From Weissella soli (GTDB taxonomy: Bacteria; Bacillota; Bacilli; Lactobacillales; Lactobacillaceae), in assembly GCF_001761545.1 (NCBI RefSeq), contig NZ_CP017326.1, positions 806,001-870,000 of the forward strand: a stretch of DNA of 64,000 nt, in the 5' to 3' direction. This document shows, in pieces, positions 1-8,517 of this stretch. Within the stretch, counting starts at the first letter, position 1. Each line of letters opens with the position of its first letter. A program made the translations under genes and the position numbers. The notes beneath the pieces are model-generated. The model saw nothing but the letters and a program-made list of their open reading frames with translations. It was not told the origin of the DNA and did no database searches.

Positions 1-901
1 CGCCGGTCGCCAGTGAATTAAACAGGGTCCACTCACCCACAACCACGGGTACGAACTGCTTTACCTCAGCAATTGAATCACCAACCCCTTCAATGTACTT
101 ATGGTAGGAATCTAAGGTTAATTCACCAGTTTCAATCTCGGCAATCATCAAATAATGATGCGTATCCAAAACGACATTTTCAAAGGTATTCTTTTGGAAG
201 AAATCAGCCCACTGGGTGATGTCAAAGCCGTCATGGAACATAATGACCTTATCGGCAGGGAGCACCGTTCGCAGATCTTCATACGCGGTTTTATAGAAAT
301 CATATAGGAACTCAAAGGTGATAGGTGCATTCTCTGCGGTCATCTCAGGTTCCCGTGCTGGGTAACGGTCGAGCATATTGCGATACATTTTTTCAGTCGC
401 CGGCTCATTTAACACCTCGATACCGTACAACCCACTGCGGTCACCATAGCGCTCAGCCAAACGGTGCAGCACTGAAAGCGCAAAGGCTACTTGATCAGGA
501 TGTTGGGCCCAATTTTGCACCCCTGAAATCCCCCCATTATCAAAGCCATTTTGACTACCAGGCACCGTATGCAAATCAATCAAAATTTGCAAGCCGTACG
601 CTTCAGCCCAGTTAAAGGCCTTATCTAGCCAGTCGATTGCCCCAATAAATGGTTGCACATCCCCGAAAATGAAATAGGGTACCGGGATGCGGACCGTATC
701 AAGCCCCATACTGGCGATTCGCACAAAGTCTGCTTCCGTGATGAAGTTTGCCCGATGCATCGCAATCCGATTCTGATAATCAGTTTCACTTAAATCTTGG
801 GGCAAATAATATTCATCATCAGCCGCAACGCCCGCAAATAACTGTGGTGACATCCACTTTTCTAAGACGAGCCAGCCACCTAAATTAACACCTTTAATCA
901 T
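1..901 (-). CDS. GH5-family glycoside hydrolase (exo-beta-1,3-glucanase-like), 3' end outside window
   Basis: Likely cytoplasmic retaining beta-glycosidase of family GH5 (BglC-like). The reading frame is open from an ATG at 901 to the window edge, giving 300 codons without a stop. It starts MIKGVNLGGWLVLEKW, the typical opening of GH5 exo-glucanase-like enzymes. The acid/base glutamate is in EVLNEP (about residue 166) and a probable nucleophile is in VVVGEW near the edge. There is no signal peptide, so the substrate is probably an imported oligosaccharide. It follows the MFS gene by 11 bases and is the last visible member of the GH42-MFS-GH5 operon. The family is clear. The exact linkage (beta-1,3, beta-1,6 or other) cannot be read from sequence. 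Confidence 0.85.
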   Translation of the reverse strand, partial: MIKGVNLGGWLVLEKWMSPQLFAGVAADDEYYLPQDLSETDYQNRIAMHRANFITEADFVRIASMGLDTVRIPVPYFIFGDVQPFIGAIDWLDKAFNWAEAYGLQILIDLHTVPGSQNGFDNGGISGVQNWAQHPDQVAFALSVLHRLAERYGDRSGLYGIEVLNEPATEKMYRNMLDRYPAREPEMTAENAPITFEFLYDFYKTAYEDLRTVLPADKVIMFHDGFDITQWADFFQKNTFENVVLDTHHYLMIAEIETGELTLDSYHKYIEGVGDSIAEVKQFVPVVVGEWTLFNSLATG

Positions 902-912
902 TTTAAAATTCC

Positions 913-2157
913 TCACTTTGTTGACTTAATCATTTGAATAAATACCATTGCAAGCACTGAGAAGACAACCGCCGTTGGAAAAACTAGGTTATACCCACCA
1001 ACACCAACCAGGATACTGGTAACGATTGGCCCAGCTGTCTGACCTAAGGTGGTTGCCATGTTTAGAATACCTAAATCTTTACCAGACTCTGCCTTATTAG
1101 GCAGCACGTCGATGTTTAGCGCTTGGTCGACCGCCCCATAGACGGCGTAACCTAAGCCCGCAAACCCGGCAAACAAAATCATTGAAAATGGTGTTTTTAG
1201 CAACCATGGCAGTAAGAAACCAATTGACATCAACAAGGTTGCAAAGTTAACTGGTAACTTGCGGCGACCAAATTTATCTGACAATGCACCTGAAACTAAT
1301 GAACCAACTAAACCGACCACCATGGTCACAAGTGACATGACGGAAATGGTGGCAGCGGCTGACTTTTCACTTTGTCCGATATAACTCAGCAAAATGTATA
1401 GTTGGTAATTTAAAATCATGTAGTATGAGAAGATCAGTAGTGACCGACCACCGAAGGCAAGCCAGAAATCACGCGCACCCTTAACTGGTGGTTTGAATGA
1501 AGCAATTAACTCTTTGATCCCGCCCGTAACTGGTGGTAGATCCTGCGCTGTCTTTTCATGTGGCCACACGATAACGGTTGCCAAACCAGCAACGGCCATC
1601 AAAATCCCAGCTGCGATGAACCCAGGCATTTGAATGCTAATAAAGCGTGCCCCGATTAAAGTTCCCAATGATGTACCAACGGTTGTTCCAGCTGAATAAA
1701 AGGCAGAAGCAGTGGCCCGCATTTTTTCTGGCACACGGTCTGAAAGCGTTGCCATAGCGGGCGCAATCATCATGTTCAAGCCCACCATGCTCATGCAGTA
1801 GCTAATACCAATCAACCAAACATTATCGAATAGACCAACCGCAAACAGCGACAGACCACCAACAATGCCACCCGCGATAATCCAAGGTGTGCGTTGGCCA
1901 AAACGTGACCGTGTTCGATCGGATAAATTACCGACAATCAAATTCGATACCAGCGAGGTGATGGCCGTCGCAGCATTCAAGACACCAAAGGCCGCCGTGG
2001 AACCGGCAACACCAACAACCGTTCGCAAATGTTGTGGTAACAAGACGGCCGCCACAATCGCGAGTCCAGCCATCCAGAGCAACGAAAACAGGAAGTAGGC
2101 ACTTTTGAAGCGAAGACCTACATGTGGTTCAACTTGTTCATTTACCATATTATTCAT
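913..2157 (-). CDS. MFS sugar transporter, GPH-like
   Basis: A 414-residue integral membrane carrier with about 12 hydrophobic segments, probably importing the glycoside split by its neighbours. The cytoplasmic loop after helix 2 reads GNLSDRTRSRFGQRTPW, the conserved loop of sugar:cation symporters of the GPH type and of related MFS proteins. Its ATG overlaps the stop of the GH42 gene by four bases (ATGA), which implies translational coupling, and the GH5 gene follows 11 bases later. The substrate is inferred from context only. A galacto- or gluco-oligosaccharide is most likely. Confidence 0.8.
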   Translation of the reverse strand: MNNMVNEQVEPHVGLRFKSAYFLFSLLWMAGLAIVAAVLLPQHLRTVVGVAGSTAAFGVLNAATAITSLVSNLIVGNLSDRTRSRFGQRTPWIIAGGIVGGLSLFAVGLFDNVWLIGISYCMSMVGLNMMIAPAMATLSDRVPEKMRATASAFYSAGTTVGTSLGTLIGARFISIQMPGFIAAGILMAVAGLATVIVWPHEKTAQDLPPVTGGIKELIASFKPPVKGARDFWLAFGGRSLLIFSYYMILNYQLYILLSYIGQSEKSAAATISVMSLVTMVVGLVGSLVSGALSDKFGRRKLPVNFATLLMSIGFLLPWLLKTPFSMILFAGFAGLGYAVYGAVDQALNIDVLPNKAESGKDLGILNMATTLGQTAGPIVTSILVGVGGYNLVFPTAVVFSVLAMVFIQMIKSTK

Positions 2158-4181
2158 TTATCTCTTCTTTCTAGAATTTTAACTGACCAGGGAGCTAACT
2201 CCCATTGCTGATTAGAATTTATATTTTCTTGATGCAAGAGTTCGACGCCATCAAACGGCAGCGTTATTTGCTGTGTTTGATCAGAAAAATTAAACAAGAA
2301 ATCTATGTGTGCATGCTCATGGTTCTCCGCCGACTTCACAATCAGTGGCCAAGCTACCCCATATGGGCTAGGCGCCACATTTGAATTTTTGACGACATGT
2401 TTAATTAACTGATCAATGACACTCGCACTCGCCCAGGTACCCAAATACCAAGCCATCCCCGCACCATAATGATTTTCAGTAATGGCTGCATATTGGGCCC
2501 AATGATCATCATAGTTAGCTAAAGACGTGGCTGTATCGGTGACGAGCAACTCTGACCAATCACTGATGACTAGATCACTATCTTGGAAAACGCCACTGAC
2601 ATCGCGTAATTTCTCGCCATTGGGATCAACAAACAATTGATAGTGGGCGCCCACAGCTTCTTGAATAATCGCCGGTTGCAGTGCCGTGCGGACCTTAACA
2701 TGCTCATCGGCCACCCCATCCTTGAAGGTAAAGAGCACATGGCCCCCCTCATGAATATAATCATTTAATCGTTGTAAAAATGAACGATCACTCACATACA
2801 GCATTGGCACAACCACCAAAGCATACTGATCCAGTGCAATCGTTTGCGGATTCAAGATATCAGTACGAATATTTTGCCGATAAAAACTGTCATAAATGCG
2901 GCGGAAGACGTCGTTATATTTGACGTGATCACCGACCCCAAACTCCATCCAGCGGTCATCTGACGTGGTCGTCAGACTCTCATTGTCGACGACAATCGCC
3001 ACCGTTGCGTCGTGTTTTAAGTTGACTAGTTTATCGGACAGTCGTTTGAAATCTTGCCCGACTTGTTTGGCTTCGTTATAGACCGGGTTGGGCTGGAAAT
3101 CGTGACTTAACAATCCCTTCCAGTAGGTCTCAAATGAATTATGAATCGAATGCCAATGCCAATACTCGACCATATTGGCACCATTAGCGATGTGGTTAAA
3201 CGCTAATTGGTAGAGTTGGCCGGGATAAGGCGTCCAACTTTTAAAGGCCTGGGCTTGCGTTTCTAAAACCAGGTAATTTTGTTGTTTCAAATTTCTGGCC
3301 ACATCCCCAACAAAGGAATTTTCGACACCTGTGAGCTGTTTTTGCGATGGATGATAGACATCAACGCCAGCCACATCAAGTGCCTGGGCAGCTGAGAAAT
3401 GATTCACATCTGGCTGGATACCATATGAATAGTCCCGCCATTCAAAATCAAAATTATGGGTCACAAACTGGTTGGCTTTCTTATAATCATTAACAATATC
3501 AACCTGCCAACTTAAATAATCTGTGACGAGTTCCCGCTGAAATTTTGAAAAGGCCCCTGCTAAACTTGCATTGATGGTCCCGTTCACACTGGGAAAATCC
3601 TCCCAGGAATTAATCCGATTAGACCAATAGTCCAAACCAAATGCTTGATTTAAAGCAGCTAAATCACCATCAAATGTAACTTTCATTTTTTGAATGAAAG
3701 CAGCTTGCACATGCGCAGCGGACGTACCGTAATGCTTGGTTTCATTATCAACCTGGTAACCAATGATATTGTCAAAATGAATCACTTCACTGAGCATCCG
3801 TCGAATAATTCTTTCCGCATAAGCCCGAAAAACAGGACTTGTGATATCCATGATTTGGCGCCGACCATATAGTTGCCGTTGACCGTCATTTTCGACCAAG
3901 ACTTCGGGATACTTCTTTGCCAACCAAGCTGGAAAAGCATATGTTGGCGTGCCAACAATCACGGCGATCCCGGCTTGTTGCATTTTTTCTAGCGTATAAA
4001 TCAACTTGCTGAAATCAAAAACCCCATCCTCTGGTTCATAGGTACTCCAAGTACTTTCACCGATTCGCACGACATTAATGTTGGCAGCCAGCATCATCTT
4101 AATATCTTCATCAATCCGGTCATACGGTAGGTACTCAAAGTAATAAGCAACGCCATACAATAAGTTGTTCTGTTTTTCCAT
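2154..4181 (-). CDS. Beta-galactosidase, GH42
   Basis: A 675-residue cytoplasmic enzyme hydrolysing terminal beta-galactosides. An N-terminal TIM barrel carries the acid/base glutamate in GYQVDNETKHYG (E147) and the nucleophile in YLVLETQAQAF (E307). A Trp-rich active-site stretch (EYWHWHSIHNS) and a trimerisation/flavodoxin-like middle domain follow, as usual for the family and its 650-690 residue length. It is the first gene of the operon with the MFS and GH5 genes and diverges from an AraC regulator across a short promoter region holding a cre-like site. GH42 enzymes often act on galacto-oligosaccharides or arabinogalactan fragments rather than lactose. The GH5 partner fits a plant-polymer substrate, but this is inference. 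Confidence 0.93.
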   Translation of the reverse strand: MEKQNNLLYGVAYYFEYLPYDRIDEDIKMMLAANINVVRIGESTWSTYEPEDGVFDFSKLIYTLEKMQQAGIAVIVGTPTYAFPAWLAKKYPEVLVENDGQRQLYGRRQIMDITSPVFRAYAERIIRRMLSEVIHFDNIIGYQVDNETKHYGTSAAHVQAAFIQKMKVTFDGDLAALNQAFGLDYWSNRINSWEDFPSVNGTINASLAGAFSKFQRELVTDYLSWQVDIVNDYKKANQFVTHNFDFEWRDYSYGIQPDVNHFSAAQALDVAGVDVYHPSQKQLTGVENSFVGDVARNLKQQNYLVLETQAQAFKSWTPYPGQLYQLAFNHIANGANMVEYWHWHSIHNSFETYWKGLLSHDFQPNPVYNEAKQVGQDFKRLSDKLVNLKHDATVAIVVDNESLTTTSDDRWMEFGVGDHVKYNDVFRRIYDSFYRQNIRTDILNPQTIALDQYALVVVPMLYVSDRSFLQRLNDYIHEGGHVLFTFKDGVADEHVKVRTALQPAIIQEAVGAHYQLFVDPNGEKLRDVSGVFQDSDLVISDWSELLVTDTATSLANYDDHWAQYAAITENHYGAGMAWYLGTWASASVIDQLIKHVVKNSNVAPSPYGVAWPLIVKSAENHEHAHIDFLFNFSDQTQQITLPFDGVELLHQENINSNQQWELAPWSVKILERRDK

Positions 4182-4258
4182 TACGTTCCCCCTCTGAAAA
4201 CTAATGAATTCATTGTTGTCTTGTTAACAACGTTATTATGGGTCATAATAGATATTAA

Positions 4259-4272
4259 TGTAAGCGCTTTAA
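4259..4272. promoter_or_regulatory. cre-like operator in the GH42/AraC divergent region
   Basis: TGTAAGCGCTTTAA matches the CcpA operator core (TGWAAGCGYTWWCA) except for the last C. It lies in the 124-base gap between the divergent GH42 and AraC genes, 78 bases upstream of the GH42 start. Catabolite repression of the operon is the likely role. A LacI-type protein other than CcpA could also bind it. Confidence 0.6.
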
Positions 4273-4305
4273 TTGTTGTAAAACTGCCCTTTTTGAGGAT
4301 TACCC

Positions 4306-5205
4306 ATGGAGAAATTTAAAACTAAAGAATTACAAAACTCAATCAGAATGCCCGCAATGGATTGGAATATCACCTTCTTTGGGGGCCATCAACAAGCCAT
4401 TAGTAAACAGTGGCACTACCCTTTAGAACGACACTTAGCTTTTGAAACATTTTACATAGTAAAAGGGGCGATCGTCGTTGAGGTCCTCGACAGCCAAATT
4501 CACCTGAATGCTGGTGATATCATGGTGCTCAGCCCGAATGTCTGGCATGAAACTAGAAGCTTAGCTGAGACCACATACTTCAATTTTCACTTTAATTTAG
4601 ATGATGATCGCTTTGTTAGAAATTTGATGAATCAAGCCATCTTGAGCTTTCCAAGTGGCTCGGAAAACAGTGTTGAAGTGGCCAAATCAGTTGAGCAATT
4701 AAGATGTTTGCTCAATGAAAATATGGAATACTCGTTCATCGATGAATTAAAAATTCATAAGGCATTATCAGAATTTATTCTGAATTTATTCGCCAATGAT
4801 CATGCTACGACAAATGCGATCGATGCCTCACAACTCAAAATTGCCAGCTCGATCGCCTATGGCATTCGCTCAAAACTCCAACATCAAGTGCACGCCTACT
4901 TTAATGAGGACTTTTTGGTACCCGACAAATTCCAAAAAGTCAGTATCGATAAAATCTACCAAGAGCTACAAATCAGTCCAAGTTATGGTGGCAGTGTTTT
5001 TAAAAAAATTTACGGTTACTCACCCCGCCAATACCTGACCAAATTAAAAATAGCCCAAGCAAAAAGATTGCTCAGGCTACCTGATATCAATATATTCACG
5101 ATTAGTGCCGCGTTAGGCTACAACGACTCGGCCCATTTCACCCGTCAGTTTAAGCGATGGACCGGTGAAACACCCTATCAATTTAGGAAAAATGATGAGC
5201 AATAA
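4306..5205 (+). CDS. AraC-family transcriptional regulator
   Basis: A 299-residue regulator with an N-terminal cupin-type sensing domain (about residues 20-110; HLNAGDIMVLSPNVWHE is the typical strand-turn) and two C-terminal helix-turn-helix motifs (about 200-299). The signature around ISAALGYNDSAHFTRQFKRW is the conserved second HTH of AraC/XylS proteins. It is transcribed divergently from the GH42 operon, so it most likely activates that operon when its sugar is bound. A strong hairpin follows the stop codon. The inducer is unknown. Confidence 0.9.
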   Translation: MEKFKTKELQNSIRMPAMDWNITFFGGHQQAISKQWHYPLERHLAFETFYIVKGAIVVEVLDSQIHLNAGDIMVLSPNVWHETRSLAETTYFNFHFNLDDDRFVRNLMNQAILSFPSGSENSVEVAKSVEQLRCLLNENMEYSFIDELKIHKALSEFILNLFANDHATTNAIDASQLKIASSIAYGIRSKLQHQVHAYFNEDFLVPDKFQKVSIDKIYQELQISPSYGGSVFKKIYGYSPRQYLTKLKIAQAKRLLRLPDINIFTISAALGYNDSAHFTRQFKRWTGETPYQFRKNDEQ

Positions 5206-5228
5206 TCAGTTCAGCTAGCGCAAACCAA

Positions 5229-5277
5229 AACTGGCCAGAAAAACCTCGGTACAATACCGAAATTTTTCTGGCCAGTT
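5229..5277. terminator. Bidirectional terminator between AraC and ThrE-type genes
   Basis: A perfect 15-base inverted repeat (AACTGGCCAGAAAAA with its complement), with a second small stem CGGTA/TACCG inside the loop. A/T runs flank it on both strands. It sits between convergent genes and probably ends both. Confidence 0.85.
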
Positions 5278-5343
5278 ACTTTATCCCCTAATTTTTAGAG
5301 GTACTACTATTTACTTAAAGCATCCTATGCCATTTAATATCAC

Positions 5344-5760
5344 TTAGCGATAGAGCCATTTATTAAAAATACTAGCTGACCCAATACCCAACGATAACGA
5401 CATCGCGACAATCAAAGTGTTCAGCAAACCTTGAATCAAATCTAACGTATTCGAAACATTTTGGATTGTCGTGAAAGCCATCCCACCCGGTACCAGTGAG
5501 ATCAACGAGCCGATGAAAATCATCGTCACGGGGATCTTTATTTTCCGGGCCAAATAGGTTCCCAAAACACCGATGACGATCCCCGCAGCGAAATTCGGAA
5601 TCGCAAGGCCAATGTTGTTGATGTTCAAACTATAATATACAATCCACGCCACCAGACCGGTAATCGCAGAGCCGGTTAAGGCCCGGCGTGGCACATTGGC
5701 AATAATTGAAAAGGCCACACTGGAAATGAGCGCTAAGATACTACTCCATACAATATCCAT
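5344..5760 (-). CDS. ThrE-type threonine/serine exporter, small membrane subunit
   Basis: A 138-residue membrane protein with about four or five helices, matching the C-terminal half of ThrE exporters (ThrE_2, DUF3815). The helix with IKIPVTMIFIGSLISLVPGG carries the family's conserved proline-glycine break. I chose the ATG at 5760 because AGGGGAG lies five bases upstream. A GTG at 5766 would abut that site. It follows the larger ThrE half by ten bases, and the pair should form one split exporter for threonine, serine or small peptides. Confidence 0.85.
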   Translation of the reverse strand: MDIVWSSILALISSVAFSIIANVPRRALTGSAITGLVAWIVYYSLNINNIGLAIPNFAAGIVIGVLGTYLARKIKIPVTMIFIGSLISLVPGGMAFTTIQNVSNTLDLIQGLLNTLIVAMSLSLGIGSASIFNKWLYR

Positions 5761-5770
5761 AACCACTCCC

Positions 5771-6517
5771 CTAAATCATATTCATGAGTTCGATTGCAAT
5801 CCAAACGCCGATCGCCAGGGATGTCAGCACAATCATCGAATTGACCGTGCGCACGATGCCTGAAATGACATCCCCCCTGACCATTTCACGTAGCGCGTTG
5901 GTGATCGCTAAGCCGGGCACTAGTGGCATCACGGCGCCTAAAACAATCGTACTCGGCGTCACGTGGCTATTAATGAGCGTCCCTAAAATAGCGAAGACAC
6001 CAATCGCAAACCCACCAATAAATTCTGGGGCATACGGCGTCGTCGATCGCTTGGCCGTTAAATAATAAGCCAGGTAGCCGAGTAGGCCGGTCACAAACAT
6101 CAATACATATTCTAAAAAGGTGGCTTTAGCGACTAACATCGGTGCCATTGAGACTAAGCCGGCACTAATGATTTTCAAAAAGCTTGGATAATCGATAATA
6201 TGGTGCTTAATTTGATTGAGTTGCGCGATGAATTCCACATCTGAAATTTTTTTATCAGTCAACGCACGCGACAAGGTATTGATTTCATCGACGGTCCGCA
6301 AATTAAAGGCACCAGGCTTGGCCTTAATCACCTTCGCTTTGGAACCGTTTTTTTCTGAAACCATCACCGCTGTCAAGGTAACATAACACGTTAATGGTAG
6401 GCCGAGCGCGTTACCGATGCGTTCAACCGTGTCTTCGGTACGAAAAGACTCGGCCCCCCCAATTAGCAACAATCGGCCAGTTTCAGAGGCGATATTAATT
6501 ATTTCATCGTTTGTCAT
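5771..6517 (-). CDS. ThrE-type threonine/serine exporter, large subunit
   Basis: A 248-residue protein of the DUF1212/ThrE N-terminal family. It has a soluble N-terminal segment (IASETGRLLLIGGAESFRTE, the family's conserved opening) followed by about five membrane helices with MPLVPGLAITNALREM. The ATG at 6517 lies seven bases after the stop of the amidohydrolase. A TTG at 6541 would give a 17-base overlap but has no ribosome binding site. It pairs with the small subunit downstream. Being cotranscribed with an M20 amidohydrolase suggests that amino acids freed by hydrolysis are exported, which is inference. Confidence 0.85.
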   Translation of the reverse strand: MTNDEIINIASETGRLLLIGGAESFRTEDTVERIGNALGLPLTCYVTLTAVMVSEKNGSKAKVIKAKPGAFNLRTVDEINTLSRALTDKKISDVEFIAQLNQIKHHIIDYPSFLKIISAGLVSMAPMLVAKATFLEYVLMFVTGLLGYLAYYLTAKRSTTPYAPEFIGGFAIGVFAILGTLINSHVTPSTIVLGAVMPLVPGLAITNALREMVRGDVISGIVRTVNSMIVLTSLAIGVWIAIELMNMI

Positions 6518-6524
6518 AGGTCTT

Positions 6525-7715
6525 TTATTCTTGCGTATCAAAATAGCGCATCACAACAGTCGCAACTGTTTTAGCGGCAATCAAAATACTATCCTCATTC
6601 ATTTTAAATTTAGGGCTGTGGTGTGGATAATTACCACCATCAGCGGGACGTGCACCAACGTATAGGAATGTTGCGGGTACGACTTGACCATAGTAAGAGA
6701 AATCTTCAGAAGGATTTTGTGGGCCAAGATCGAGCACTTCCGTCACCTCAGGAATCGCTTGCTCCTTAATGGCTTCCACGGCGAAATTGGTCAACTTTTC
6801 TGAATTATAAAGCACTGGGTAATTGTCATCGTAGTTAATATCAACGGTCACACCAAAAGTGATTTCCAAGCCCTTGGCAATTTGGGCAATTTGTTCCCGA
6901 ATCACTGTCCGCGTGGTCTCCTTCATCATGCGGACATCACCCTTGAGCTTCACCTGATCTTTAATTGCATTATAACTACCGTCACCTTCAAATGAACCAA
7001 TCGTGAGTGTGGCCGTATCGAATGGGTCGACACGCCGTGACACGATGGTTTGTAATTCTGTGACAAAGTAACTTGCAGCGACAATCGCATCATTTGAAAT
7101 CTGTGGCATTGAGGCATGCCCACCGGCACCGGTGATGGTAATGTCAAAGTTAGAACGGCCAGTTTGTGATTCCTTCGTGTGGTAAGCAACCACACCAGTA
7201 TCCATGCTCGTCATCACGTGAACCCCGATAATGTCATTGACATCGGCCAAGGCACCATCAGCGATCATGCCCTTAGCACCACCGGGAGCAACTTCTTCGG
7301 CTGGTTGGTGGATAATGCGGATTGAGCCAGGAATTTCATCCTTGATTTTGTTGAGCTCACGAGCTAATACCATTAAATAAGCCGTGTGAGCATCGTGACC
7401 ACAGGCATGCATGACCCCACGGTTTTTTGATTGAAAAGGTAAATCATTATCTTCAACGATGGCCAGGGCATCAAAATCAGCCCGGATGGCTAATTTCTTG
7501 CCTGGCTTACCATCATTGATGTCAACGACCATACCGTAACCCTCGCCAACATTCTTGATGTCACAGCCTAAATCTTTGTAAAAGTTATAGATGTAATCGT
7601 GAGTCTCTTTTTCTTGAAAAGAAATTTCGGGATTTTCATGTAAATGACGCCGAATTTCAATCATTTCATCTTCATAAGTATTTAAGTCATTTAATAGTGT
7701 ATCCAATGTACTCAT
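6525..7715 (-). CDS. M20-family amidohydrolase (aminoacylase/hippurate hydrolase type)
   Basis: A cytoplasmic metalloenzyme of peptidase family M20D, about 396 residues. Visible metal and catalytic motifs are MHACGHDAHTAYL, HQPAEEVAPGG and GVHVMTSMD, with a dimerisation domain roughly in the third quarter and a C-terminal NPSEDFSYYG motif. These enzymes cleave N-acyl or N-carbamoyl amino acids or act as aminobenzoyl-type carboxypeptidases. The specific substrate is unknown. The ATG at 7715 is preferred because GAGGTG lies a few bases upstream. A GTG at 7724 falls inside that site. It is the first gene of an operon with the ThrE pair. Confidence 0.9.
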   Translation of the reverse strand: MSTLDTLLNDLNTYEDEMIEIRRHLHENPEISFQEKETHDYIYNFYKDLGCDIKNVGEGYGMVVDINDGKPGKKLAIRADFDALAIVEDNDLPFQSKNRGVMHACGHDAHTAYLMVLARELNKIKDEIPGSIRIIHQPAEEVAPGGAKGMIADGALADVNDIIGVHVMTSMDTGVVAYHTKESQTGRSNFDITITGAGGHASMPQISNDAIVAASYFVTELQTIVSRRVDPFDTATLTIGSFEGDGSYNAIKDQVKLKGDVRMMKETTRTVIREQIAQIAKGLEITFGVTVDINYDDNYPVLYNSEKLTNFAVEAIKEQAIPEVTEVLDLGPQNPSEDFSYYGQVVPATFLYVGARPADGGNYPHHSPKFKMNEDSILIAAKTVATVVMRYFDTQE

Positions 7716-7796
7716 CGCTATCACCTCATCATTAAAAGTATATCGGTAGCATATTAATGTTCCCTTTTACTAAATTATAACGCAAAAAACCAAAAA

Positions 7797-7829
7797 AGAG
7801 TTACGCACCCAATCGTGGTGCATAACTCT
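7797..7829 (-). terminator. Terminator of the maltose operon
   Basis: AGAGTTACGCACC pairs with GGTGCATAACTCT (one mismatch). On the minus strand a T6 run follows the stem. It lies 13 bases after the pgmB stop codon. Confidence 0.88.
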
Positions 7830-7841
7830 GAAAAATTTTAA

Positions 7842-8516
7842 TTATTGATTCATTTTCGTAGCAATAGTTGCCAAAGTGACTTGACTGGTAGCCGTAAAAT
7901 GTAACTTTGCCTCTGGCAAGACCCCAGCTGCTGCAATGCCGAGGGATGTCTGCCCCGCAGCATTAATTGACTTAATGCCCGCAGCTGAATCTTCTAAGCC
8001 AATGATTTGTTCATTAGGCAAATCTAGAACGGCGGCGGCGCGAACAAAGATCTCCGGATCGGGCTTACCAGCTGACAAAGTCGCCGGATCTACGATACCG
8101 ATAAAATACTTGGTCAGTCCCAGATTATTTAAGATGGCTGGGGCATTCTTAGAGGCCGAAGCGATTGACAAACGGTACCCTTGAGCCACGGCATCTCTGA
8201 TAAAATCACCCATCCCAGGCAAAATATCTGCAGGTGTCAATGTCTTGATGAGTTCTTGGTAGGCTTTATTTTTCTCATCAGCCAATGCTTCCTTTTCGCG
8301 CTCGGTATAATCATTGGCGTGACCGCCCGCAGCGAGGATCATTTCCAAGGATTCCAGTCGTGAGATCCCTTTTAAACTTTCGGCTAATTCAGCCGTCCAG
8401 GGGGTGCCAACCGTATCAGCGGTTTGCCGCCATGCCTGCCCATGTAAGCGTGCTGTGTCCGTAATAACACCATCTAAGTCAAAGGCAAACCCTTTGATAT
8501 CTTCAAATCTAGGCAT
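7842..8516 (-). CDS. pgmB: Beta-phosphoglucomutase
   Basis: A 224-residue HAD-superfamily enzyme that converts beta-glucose 1-phosphate to glucose 6-phosphate. Motif I is FAFDLDGVITDTA (nucleophile and acid/base aspartates), the cap domain follows with HGQAW and RLESLEMIL, motif II is SIASASKNA, and motif III/IV is LEDSAAGIKSINAAG. It directly follows the GH65 phosphorylase, overlapping its stop region. The ATG at 8516 is chosen because GGAGG precedes it by nine bases. The pair is the standard route for phosphorolysis of maltose, whose product is exactly this enzyme's substrate. Confidence 0.96.
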   Translation of the reverse strand: MPRFEDIKGFAFDLDGVITDTARLHGQAWRQTADTVGTPWTAELAESLKGISRLESLEMILAAGGHANDYTEREKEALADEKNKAYQELIKTLTPADILPGMGDFIRDAVAQGYRLSIASASKNAPAILNNLGLTKYFIGIVDPATLSAGKPDPEIFVRAAAVLDLPNEQIIGLEDSAAGIKSINAAGQTSLGIAAAGVLPEAKLHFTATSQVTLATIATKMNQ

Positions 8517-8517
8517 G

